A stretch of DNA of 64,000 nucleotides. Origin: a virus. The translations under genes and the position numbers were made by a program. The first letter of the stretch is position 1. Every line of letters begins with the position of its first letter. Shown here piece after piece: positions 58,001 through 64,000 of this stretch. The DNA lies in IMG/VR virus record IMGVR_UViG_3300008261_000048, positions 1-64,000 of that record; one strand, 5' to 3'. Under the pieces are notes generated by a model. The model searched no databases. It was not told the origin of the DNA and worked only from the letters and a program-made list of their open reading frames with translations.

Positions 58001-58573
58001 ATGGGAGCAGATATTCATATGTACGTTGAGTACAGAAACAAAAAACAAGCTAAAGAGCGAGATGCTCGAGGTGAAAAGCCTTATTGGTTGGCTTATGGTA
58101 ACCGAGTAAATCCTGGTCGTAACTATATCATGTTTGCCATCTTGGCAGGCGTCCGCGGTGAGTATGACGAATCGTTTCATCCCAAAGGTAAATTACCTAA
58201 AGACATGATGAGTTGGACTACAGCCAGTGATGCATTTATGCACATCTATCCTAAGAAGCATGAAGACAAAGAATGGGAAGGTTTCGTAACTCTTGAAAAG
58301 GCAACTAAATGGGAAACCTGGGGTAGACAAATCATCATTAATGAAAATGGTGAACCTACGCATATTGAACATCCAGATTGGCACTCACACACATGGATGA
58401 GTATAGAAGAGCTTAAGAAGGCTTATAAGATCTATGCTAAAAAAGCATCTAAAGAATGGGATCAAAAGATCACCAAACCACCAGTTGAATGGATGGCTTT
58501 ATTGGCTTCAATGAAAGCCTTAGAGGATGAAGGTGAAAACGAGGTTCGTGTAGTATTTTGGTTTGATAATTAA
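58001..58573 (+). CDS. Phage conserved hypothetical (MGADIH family)
   Basis: A 190-residue protein beginning MGADIHMYVEYRN, with NYIMFAILAGVRGEY and later HTWMSIEELKKAY. Proteins with this opening and the AGVR segment are frequent in phages, always of unknown function. Early transcription unit. Confidence 0.75.
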   Translation: MGADIHMYVEYRNKKQAKERDARGEKPYWLAYGNRVNPGRNYIMFAILAGVRGEYDESFHPKGKLPKDMMSWTTASDAFMHIYPKKHEDKEWEGFVTLEKATKWETWGRQIIINENGEPTHIEHPDWHSHTWMSIEELKKAYKIYAKKASKEWDQKITKPPVEWMALLASMKALEDEGENEVRVVFWFDN

Positions 58574-58579
58574 AAGAGC

Positions 58580-58780
58580 ATGAACTTCTCTGACTTACAA
58601 AACTCCAATGCATTTAAGTATGCAAAGAATGTGGTTATTCCAACTGAAAGGGCTATTAAAGAAGTTACCGAAATCGAGAAGTATGACTCTGATTATGTGC
58701 TCTATATGACAGATAAGACATCTTATGGAATATCACAATGCCAATCAATAGAAGAAACTTTTCGTCAAGAATTTTATTAA
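58580..58780 (+). CDS. Small early protein, unknown
   Basis: A 66-residue protein (FKYAKNVVIPTERAIKEVTE, then YDSDYVLYMTDKTSYG), beta-rich. Last gene of the early unit from 56909; the next early promoter begins at its stop. Not recognised. Confidence 0.6.
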   Translation: MNFSDLQNSNAFKYAKNVVIPTERAIKEVTEIEKYDSDYVLYMTDKTSYGISQCQSIEETFRQEFY

Positions 58781-58781
58781 A

Positions 58782-58848
58782 TTGTTAATAACTTTTTGAA
58801 AAAAGTCACTAAAATATTTTTTTATCCCAATTATTTGTATTAAATTTA
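58782..58848 (+). promoter_or_regulatory. Early host-type promoter with upstream TTGTTAATAAC element
   Basis: TTGTTAATAAC (58782-58792), GAAAAAAGTCACT, TTTT in the -33 place (58818-58821), 19 nt, -7 TAAATTTA (58841-58848). AAACGGAT precedes the ATG at 58871. Confidence 0.72.
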
Positions 58849-58870
58849 TACTATAATTAAATAAACGGAT

Positions 58871-59137
58871 ATGGTACACAGAGAATACAAGTTAAAAGTC
58901 GTAGAGGATATAGTAATCCACTCAGGCCGCGAGGTAACCCCAGTACATTACGCCGCAGCCCAGGAGATCTCAGTAGACCAGGATACATGGGAAAGACTAA
59001 AAAAGGGGGAGACTATAGAAAAACCGGTCTATGATGGTTTTATCCGCTACAACAAAAAGAACTTCGCTAATGAAGTACAATGGACCGAGGTGGCGGTAAG
59101 CTATGGAATCGCTAAACTGGGTTTACGAAATTGTTAA
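58871..59137 (+). CDS. Small early protein with unusual codon use
   Basis: An 88-residue protein (YKLKVVEDIVIHSGREVTPV, then DQDTWERLKKGETIEKPVYD). It uses more GAG, CAG, CGC and CCC codons than its neighbours. It sits alone between two copies of the early promoter block, and its stop codon is part of the TTGTTAATAAC motif of the next copy. Not recognised; a transferred cassette is possible. Confidence 0.6.
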   Translation: MVHREYKLKVVEDIVIHSGREVTPVHYAAAQEISVDQDTWERLKKGETIEKPVYDGFIRYNKKNFANEVQWTEVAVSYGIAKLGLRNC

Positions 59138-59197
59138 TAACTTTTTGAAAAAAGTTCCCAAACTATTTTCAAATCCCAATTATTTGTATTATATTTA
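59130..59197 (+). promoter_or_regulatory. Early host-type promoter with upstream TTGTTAATAAC element
   Basis: ATTGTTAATAAC (59130-59141), GAAAAAAGTTCCC, -33 TTTC (59167-59170), 19 nt, -7 TATATTTA (59190-59197). AACGGAAAT precedes the ATG at 59218. Confidence 0.75.
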
Positions 59198-59217
59198 TAT
59201 AAATTAAAAACGGAAAT

Positions 59218-59514
59218 ATGGATACAACCATTCGCATCACAACCCAGTATTACGAGAACTACGGTGATTCTACTAGTCCTCATTGGAAACCTAAAGGCGG
59301 TTTTGAATTTATGATCAAGGCCGACGCTGACCTTGTTATGTATGTGCCTAATCTTAAGGCGGTTCTCGCTGACATGGTGGCTAATGAATCAAACGGCCAC
59401 GAGAAGTTTGAATACATCGACCACGAAGTCCTCTTTACTGAACCTTTTCAACTATCCACCGAGGATTTTGAAAATCGTGTACGTGCTCAATATGAACAAA
59501 CCCAATATGCATAA
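59218..59514 (+). CDS. Small early protein, unknown
   Basis: A 98-residue protein (TIRITTQYYENYGDSTSPHW, then KPKGGFEFMIKADADLVMYV). The TQYxENYG opening occurs in other small phage proteins of unknown role. First gene of an early unit. Confidence 0.65.
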   Translation: MDTTIRITTQYYENYGDSTSPHWKPKGGFEFMIKADADLVMYVPNLKAVLADMVANESNGHEKFEYIDHEVLFTEPFQLSTEDFENRVRAQYEQTQYA

Positions 59515-59515
59515 T

Positions 59516-59854
59516 ATGAATACTTTCACTCACCAATTCCGCGAAGCGGTAGAATCTGTGGCCGAAGAGATTGGCCTTCTTAATGCAACCAACTCTCGCC
59601 ATGAGAAGAATGGTACAATTGCATATATTGACCCGGTAACATCTGCCATGTACACACTACACACAAATGGTTACATTCGTCGTACTCATCGTCGTAGAAT
59701 GTGGTACAGGGGTACAATGCAGAATGTAACATATCAACTAAATCCAGTGAAAAGAACCCAAGGCCGTAATGAACGAGTTATGATGAGTCATTGGGAACAG
59801 CTTGGAAAGTTAACAACTTCTGTAATTTCTTATCGTAAGAACAATGGGAACTAA
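59516..59854 (+). CDS. Small basic early protein, unknown
   Basis: A 112-residue protein, basic in its middle (YIRRTHRRRMWYRGTMQNVT). The start at 59516 lies 1 nt after the previous stop; earlier in-frame ATGs are inside that gene. Nucleic acid binding is possible. Not recognised. Confidence 0.6.
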   Translation: MNTFTHQFREAVESVAEEIGLLNATNSRHEKNGTIAYIDPVTSAMYTLHTNGYIRRTHRRRMWYRGTMQNVTYQLNPVKRTQGRNERVMMSHWEQLGKLTTSVISYRKNNGN

Positions 59855-60347
59855 TTACTATCGTATACCTCTTGCCTCTGAAGTGGAGGAGAGAAAAGCC
59901 CTTCTTATGAAAAGAGTAGCAGAGATGGAAATGACACCAGGTAACATTGAACGAGGATTTAATACAATACCAACTCATGACTCTGATTATTCATGGGAAT
60001 ATGACAGTCCTTGGTCAGAGTTTACAGAAGGTATGAGTGTCCATTTAGGCAAGAGATCATGTGGATGGAAGTTCTGTTGGAATTTTCATAAGAACCGCCA
60101 TTATCATCATAAAGAATCTCTATTGGAATTTATTCGCGCAGGCCGTGTTGTTAATGAGTACGGCGAAGAGATTCCCACTGAAGAGTTTATTCAAATGGCT
60201 CTTGATTGGGGACAACCTGACGGTTGGGTACATAATGCAGAATATGAAAAACACCAACGAGAATTAGGACATAAAACATGGGGACCTTCATATTATGATA
60301 CAATTATAGATGGTCTCCGAGTATCAACTTCAACTGAATTTTCTTAA
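59844..60347 (+). CDS. Phage conserved hypothetical (MGTNYY family)
   Basis: A 167-residue protein beginning MGTNYYRIPL, with SVHLGKRSCGWKFCWNFHKN and a His-rich stretch RHYHHKES. This MGTNYY ... HLGKRSxGW pattern recurs in many phages; the paired Cys and His residues may bind zinc. Overlaps the previous gene by 11 nt. Function unknown. Confidence 0.75.
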   Translation: MGTNYYRIPLASEVEERKALLMKRVAEMEMTPGNIERGFNTIPTHDSDYSWEYDSPWSEFTEGMSVHLGKRSCGWKFCWNFHKNRHYHHKESLLEFIRAGRVVNEYGEEIPTEEFIQMALDWGQPDGWVHNAEYEKHQRELGHKTWGPSYYDTIIDGLRVSTSTEFS

Positions 60348-60366
60348 ACAGCTAAAAATAGAAACT

Positions 60367-60840
60367 ATGGGATTAGACATGTATCTTACCAAAAAACATT
60401 ACGTTAAAAACTGGGATCATACTCCAGAAGAAAAACAACACACAGTGACCGTCACGCAGGGTGGAGAAACCCCTTCATACATTGACACGACCAAAATCAA
60501 ATACCTTGAGGAAGAGGCTGGTTATTGGCGTAAAGCAAATCATATTCATAATTGGTTTGTCGATAATGTACAAGAAGGTAAGGATGAATGCCAAAAGGCA
60601 TGGGTTTCACCTAGACAGTTAGAAGAGTTATCCACGGCCTGTAAAGAAGTCTTGGCAGATAATTCTAAAGCAGGAGAACTTTTACCTACCGCTGATGGAT
60701 TCTTTTTTGGTGGGACTGAATATGATGAGTATTACTTTAGAGATATTGAAGATACTCTCAAATTCATTGAACCTATCCTAGCCGATATGGATCAAGGTGG
60801 TAATCTACCTTATGATGTTTATTACCAATCTTCTTGGTAA
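60367..60840 (+). CDS. Phage conserved hypothetical (MGLDMYL family)
   Basis: A 157-residue protein beginning MGLDMYLTKKHYVK, with GYWRKANHIHNWFVDNVQEG and FFFGGTEYDEYYFRDIEDT. This family is very common in phages and small plasmids; role unknown. The start at 60367 matches the conserved family start, so the earlier ATG at 60310 is rejected. Confidence 0.78.
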   Translation: MGLDMYLTKKHYVKNWDHTPEEKQHTVTVTQGGETPSYIDTTKIKYLEEEAGYWRKANHIHNWFVDNVQEGKDECQKAWVSPRQLEELSTACKEVLADNSKAGELLPTADGFFFGGTEYDEYYFRDIEDTLKFIEPILADMDQGGNLPYDVYYQSSW

Positions 60841-60842
60841 TC

Positions 60843-60873
60843 TTTCAGAACATAAAGAAACTTGTTATTATTT
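60843..60873 (+). promoter_or_regulatory. Host-type promoter, weaker -7
   Basis: -33 TTTC (60843-60846) in TCTTTCAGAAC, 19 nt, -7 TATTATTT (60866-60873). The -33 region matches those at 11839 and 14654. ATG at 60890. Confidence 0.6.
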
Positions 60874-60889
60874 TATAAATTAAAACAAA

Positions 60890-61177
60890 ATGAAATTCTC
60901 TGATATTATCTTTACACCCCACCCACACGGAGGAGTGAAGTCTCGTACATTCTTTCCTAACGGATATGAACTATCTGTTGTGGCAGGTCAATTCGCATAT
61001 TCAACTCCTAGAACCGATTTTGATTCTGCTGATGATTATGAAGCATTTGAAATTGCTGTTTTTGACCAGGACGGTGAATTCGTTACTAATCAATTTGGAT
61101 TCGGTGATGATGTCCAAGGTTGGTTAAGCAGAAAAGAGATTGAAGAATTGATGAAAACCATATCCGAACATGCCTAA
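60890..61177 (+). CDS. Small early protein, unknown
   Basis: A 95-residue protein (SRTFFPNGYELSVVAGQFAY, then SADDYEAFEIAVFDQDGEFV), beta-rich, similar in style to small phage proteins that follow MGLDMYL genes. Overlaps the next gene by 8 nt. Not recognised. Confidence 0.62.
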   Translation: MKFSDIIFTPHPHGGVKSRTFFPNGYELSVVAGQFAYSTPRTDFDSADDYEAFEIAVFDQDGEFVTNQFGFGDDVQGWLSRKEIEELMKTISEHA

Positions 61178-61475
61178 GAAATACAGATACCGCATTGAAC
61201 ACATTTATCCACCGGCATTTGCAGTGGTAGGTGGTCAGCGGTATCTGTTTCCTGGCTGGATTCCTGTCGAAGATGATGTTACATTCGAAGATGTGGAACA
61301 TATTAATCCTTATGCAAATCTAAAAAAGGAAACCTTCACGGTGACAGGATCCACTGGAAATACATACACGGTGACACGGCGAGAAAACGCACTCACTTGT
61401 GACTGCCCAGCCGGAAAATTCCGCGGTCAATGTAAACATATAACCCAAATTAAAACCGAACTGTCATTGTCCTAA
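61170..61475 (+). CDS. SWIM zinc-finger protein
   Basis: A 101-residue protein. The C-terminal part has VTRRENALTCDCPAGKFRGQ then CKHI, the C-x-C ... C-x-H pattern of a SWIM zinc finger, which binds DNA or proteins. The N-terminal half is beta-rich. Last early gene before the next late-type promoter. Confidence 0.75.
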   Translation: MPKKYRYRIEHIYPPAFAVVGGQRYLFPGWIPVEDDVTFEDVEHINPYANLKKETFTVTGSTGNTYTVTRRENALTCDCPAGKFRGQCKHITQIKTELSLS

Positions 61476-61477
61476 TA

Positions 61478-61486
61478 TATAAAATA
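61478..61486 (+). promoter_or_regulatory. Late-type promoter TATAAAATA
   Basis: AATATATAAAATAAATT, 11 nt before the ATG at 61498. Marks the switch back to virion-type genes. Confidence 0.55.
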
Positions 61487-61497
61487 AATTAGTACAA

Positions 61498-61800
61498 ATG
61501 AATACAGTTCTTATTATTTTATTGATTGCAGCTGTTATTGCAACAATATATACTACGTTTAGTGGTAAAAAGAGTTCAACATTAGTAGGATATTCCGAAC
61601 CACATAAACCAAGCGGTATCTCTGGGTTTAAACCGAGCGGTACATCTGGTATCTCTGGAACTAAACCGAGCGGTACATCTGGTATCTCTGGAACTAAACC
61701 AAAGCCAAAACCGAGCGGTACATCTGGTATTAAAGGTGTTAAAAAACCTGGAAGACCAAAGAAGACGAGTGGCAATAGCGGAATTAAAGGAATTAAATAA
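61498..61800 (+). CDS. Membrane-anchored Gly/Ser/Pro repeat protein
   Basis: A 100-residue protein. One membrane segment (VLIILLIAAVIATIYTTF, residues 4-21) is followed by repeats of KPSGTSGISGT and a lysine-rich end. It resembles a short flexible surface spike or linker. Overlaps the next start by 1 nt. Function unknown. Confidence 0.6.
   Translation: MNTVLIILLIAAVIATIYTTFSGKKSSTLVGYSEPHKPSGISGFKPSGTSGISGTKPSGTSGISGTKPKPKPSGTSGIKGVKKPGRPKKTSGNSGIKGIK
61630..61695 (+). repeat. Two tandem 33-nt repeats
   Basis: A 33-nt unit starting AAACCGAGCGGTACATCTGG occurs at 61630-61662 and 61663-61695, with a partial third copy near 61709. It encodes the KPSGTSGISGT repeat. Confidence 0.85.
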
Positions 61801-62186
61801 TGAAAAGCTATAAAGACTTCATATCAGAATCATTTGTACAAAATGTAGTACAAAACGATAAGGATCCAAACTTTGATGGTGCAGATCCTTCCTCTATTGA
61901 AATTCATAATAGGGGTATTGGTGGAGTAAATTCTCTACAAGGTCATCGTGATCAAATTGTAAGACTTTTGGAACAAATGCTTGCTGATGCTAAAATGGCT
62001 CAAAAGAACCATAAATTAGCTCATTACTCTATTGCAAAGATTTTATCTTTGGCTGATCCTGATCGTATAACAGGTGTGTTACTCACTTACCTAAAGAACC
62101 ATCAGACTGCAATTGAAGAATTAGAAGCAATTCGTAGAAAAGGTGGAAGTGGAGCCGGAAAATCAATTCCTAAAGGATTGATCTAA
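61800..62186 (+). CDS. Capsid-targeted protein, unknown
   Basis: A 128-residue protein. MKSYKDFISE is almost the T4 internal-protein peptide MKTYQEFIAE and has the same I-x-E cleavage position. The body is helical (REQ-like: GHRDQIVRLLEQMLADAKMA, then YSIAKILSLADPDRI). Not recognised. This is the clearest match to the T4 signal in the window. Confidence 0.7.
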   Translation: MKSYKDFISESFVQNVVQNDKDPNFDGADPSSIEIHNRGIGGVNSLQGHRDQIVRLLEQMLADAKMAQKNHKLAHYSIAKILSLADPDRITGVLLTYLKNHQTAIEELEAIRRKGGSGAGKSIPKGLI

Positions 62187-62201
62187 AAATAAAATTACAT
62201 A

Positions 62202-62972
62202 ATGGCATTAAGATTTAACAGCATTCAAGAATACGGTGAGTATATCTATAATGAATGTATTAAGCAAAACAAGCAAAAAGATGTTTGTAATAGTGGAAAA
62301 GGTGGTACAAAAACAAAAGTAACTGACTCCGATCCTGATGGTTTTAGTTTAACTTATTCTTCAAGTAACCTAGATGCTAAATCACAGGAATATCTAAACA
62401 CCCACACGGTGATAAGTAAGGCACCACCGCAAAATGCCCCAGCCCATATAGAAATTGTTGAAGGTGAAATCTGGAAGCAAACTATTCACAAGTATGATAA
62501 AAATGTTTATGCAAACAAAACTGTAGTTGATAATTCAACTGACTTTTCTGTTTCTGCTGATGCATCTTATAAAGAAGCTAATGTAAGTGCCAATTACGAA
62601 CAGGTTTATTCTGAAGAAGATACTAATGTAAGTGAAGAAGTTTCAAAAGATGCATCACAATATGATTTGGAATTTCACGGCATTCAAGGAAAGCATTATG
62701 CTGTAGATTTTTATACAAATAAGTATACGTGCTCTGACCGCCCAACTTTAGAAATTACTTATACTTTTAAGTCAATAACATTTAGAGCGGTATGCGATTA
62801 TTCAGACGGAGCTGCATTACATTGGAATAATGAACATTATCATAAAACATATGATATAGTATCTTTAGGTCTTGACCCTATTGTTACAATTCCACAAACT
62901 GTGGTATTTGATGTTAATTATGATAACCCATGGCCTAGTTACACAATAACAAACATAATTGATAACATATGA
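62202..62972 (+). CDS. Hypothetical beta-rich protein
   Basis: A 256-residue protein: helical N-terminus (FNSIQEYGEYIYNECIKQNK), then mainly beta (TDFSVSADASYKEANVSANY). No targeting peptide of the usual form, though SIQEYGEYIYNE is faintly similar. It lies between two targeted genes and overlaps the next by 4 nt, so a virion role is possible. Not recognised. Confidence 0.6.
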   Translation: MALRFNSIQEYGEYIYNECIKQNKQKDVCNSGKGGTKTKVTDSDPDGFSLTYSSSNLDAKSQEYLNTHTVISKAPPQNAPAHIEIVEGEIWKQTIHKYDKNVYANKTVVDNSTDFSVSADASYKEANVSANYEQVYSEEDTNVSEEVSKDASQYDLEFHGIQGKHYAVDFYTNKYTCSDRPTLEITYTFKSITFRAVCDYSDGAALHWNNEHYHKTYDIVSLGLDPIVTIPQTVVFDVNYDNPWPSYTITNIIDNI

Positions 62973-63556
62973 AACATATTAGAGAATACGAAGAATTTCT
63001 AAACGAAAACACAAACGCAAGGCGATTCCAAAATAAAGGAAAACTGCGCTATAGTGATCAATTTAGTGGTAATATTAGTCTTTCTAAAACAATTGGTACT
63101 GAACTAGGATTTGATCCAAAAAAAGGATCATCGGGTGTTGGATTTGATAATGTATCTATGTATGATAATGAATCGAGTAAAACTATCGTAGGTGATGCAC
63201 TTACCGGTAAATACACATACGATGAACTGGTTAAACTTGCCAAAGAATGGTACGATAAAAATGAATCTATGATTGGTGAAGCCGCAAGTGTACCTTCAAA
63301 TATCATGGATTTTGCAAAGAGAAAGGGTTCTTATGCAGTTAGTCTTGTAAAGAAAGCTGCAACCTGGGCAGAGAAAGCCGGTAAAAGAATCTCGGGTGGT
63401 ACTGCAATTGGAAAGAATTATGATACAATTATTCTTGATATGAAACACCAAGGATCTGAGATTTATATCAATCTTAATGATGAAACAATTGAACTATTTG
63501 GAGAAGAGGTAACTGATGCTAAATCGTTTGCCAAGGTACTTCAGGATAACGAATAA
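62969..63556 (+). CDS. Capsid-targeted protein, unknown
   Basis: A 195-residue protein with MKHIREYEEFLNE as targeting peptide. The body contains YTYDELVKLAKEWYDKNESM and a Lys-rich middle (MDFAKRKGSYAVSLVKKAA), possibly membrane- or DNA-interacting. Not recognised. Coupled to the previous gene by ATGA overlap. Confidence 0.65.
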   Translation: MKHIREYEEFLNENTNARRFQNKGKLRYSDQFSGNISLSKTIGTELGFDPKKGSSGVGFDNVSMYDNESSKTIVGDALTGKYTYDELVKLAKEWYDKNESMIGEAASVPSNIMDFAKRKGSYAVSLVKKAATWAEKAGKRISGGTAIGKNYDTIILDMKHQGSEIYINLNDETIELFGEEVTDAKSFAKVLQDNE

Positions 63557-63566
63557 ATATTTTACC

Positions 63567-64000
63567 ATGAAGCACATACAAACATTTGAAAGTTTCTTAA
63601 ATGAAGCCGTTAAATTAAAAATTGCATATACTCCGATTGATAAGAAAGCGTATACTACGCAAAGGCAAGGTATTAAGTTTTCTGTAAAAATTAACAATCA
63701 AACGGCAACCGGAATTTGGGTTCCGAAGTATGGTGATATAAGTAACGGTGTTGATGTAAATGAATTAGAAGGATCTGACAGAAAAAGATTCTACATATTT
63801 TCTTCTGGCGGATCTTCTAGATCTTTTCCTATTAGTGTTCAACTCGAGGAATTGGATAAACAGCCAAAAGATCTAAGTTTCACTGGGCCGTATCTTGATA
63901 TTAGCAAACTAAAAAGTGCGTTTATTGATAAGATAACACAAGCTATAGAAAAACCTACAAAAGAAGAACAACTTTCACCAGAGTTTTTGGAGTACTTTGG
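63567..64000 (+). CDS. Capsid-targeted protein, 3' partial
   Basis: ATG at 63567 opens a frame that runs to the window end without a stop (144 codons seen). It begins MKHIQTFESFLNE, identical over 13 residues to the protein at 24626, but the DNA differs at several third positions and the following residues (AVKLKIAYTPIDKKAY) are unrelated. The body is beta-rich. The C-terminus lies outside the window. Confidence 0.7.
   Translation, partial: MKHIQTFESFLNEAVKLKIAYTPIDKKAYTTQRQGIKFSVKINNQTATGIWVPKYGDISNGVDVNELEGSDRKRFYIFSSGGSSRSFPISVQLEELDKQPKDLSFTGPYLDISKLKSAFIDKITQAIEKPTKEEQLSPEFLEYF

Noticed and set aside
62202-62972. Another capsid-targeted protein
   Set aside because: The N-terminus SIQEYGEYIYNE is only faintly similar and lacks the Met-Lys-x-Ile/Phe opening.

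Overview
The window is one continuous stretch of a large T4-like (contractile-tailed) phage genome whose host is most likely a member of the Bacteroidota. Every protein gene, tRNA and tmRNA I can support lies on the + strand, and genes are tightly packed with many ATGA/TAATG overlaps. The T4-like assignment rests on the tail sheath, tail tube, gp26-like baseplate protein, tape-measure-like protein, a two-gene type II topoisomerase (gp39+60 and gp52 counterparts), a dCMP-hydroxymethylase-like protein, TATAAATA late promoters and a T4-type capsid-targeting N-terminus on many proteins. The Bacteroidota host is inferred from the lack of Shine-Dalgarno sequences, promoters of the form TTTC-N19-TATATTTG (close to the Bacteroidota TTTG/TAnnTTTG pattern) and rRNA-leader-like boxA elements ahead of the stable RNAs.

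Layout. 1-9.4 kb: tail genes (sheath, tube, a GIY-YIG-like insertion, baseplate chaperones, a PKD/LRR protein, tape measure). 9.4-11.05 kb: a DEDD exonuclease and small early genes. 11.07-14.65 kb: a tmRNA and 22 tRNAs that together serve all 20 amino acids, separated by structured non-tRNA spacers and holding a YkuK-like gene. 14.7-25.5 kb: topoisomerase, nucleotide metabolism (two P-loop kinases, dCMP-hydroxymethylase-like protein), an ATP-grasp protein, a degenerate phosphoesterase, an ECF-like sigma factor and a PD-(D/E)XK nuclease. 25.8-31.6 kb: collagen-like fibre, PhoH, a broken endolysin, Hsp20. 31.6-35.7 kb: glycosyltransferases and CMP-Kdo synthetase. 36.8-42.7 kb: eight consecutive genes whose products start with a capsid-targeting-like peptide. 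42.7-56.8 kb: methyltransferase, cupin, ClpC-like ATPase, IMP dehydrogenase, carbamoyltransferase, thymidylate synthase, glycosyltransferases, 2OG-Fe(II) oxygenases and UV endonuclease. 56.8-61.5 kb: many small early genes under repeated host-type promoters. 61.5-64 kb: more capsid-targeted proteins, the last one cut by the window end.

How it may work together. Host-type promoters (TTTC-N19-TATATTTR) precede the small early genes, the tRNA array and the pair containing the sigma factor gene. A second class, TATA(A)AAATA, precedes topoisomerase, structural and nucleotide genes and looks like a T4 late promoter. The simplest reading is a cascade in which the early-expressed ECF-like sigma directs the second class. 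Hydroxymethylase, dNMP kinases, carbamoyltransferase and glycosyltransferases suggest modified cytosine in the phage DNA. At least 14 proteins carry an N-terminal MKxIxxFExFLNE-type peptide resembling the T4 internal-protein capsid-targeting sequence, so they are candidates for packaging, cleavage by a gp21-like protease and injection. Their bodies include an ATP-grasp enzyme, an AAA+ ATPase, a Dps-like protein and a multi-site polyprotein. This is the most interesting system in the window.
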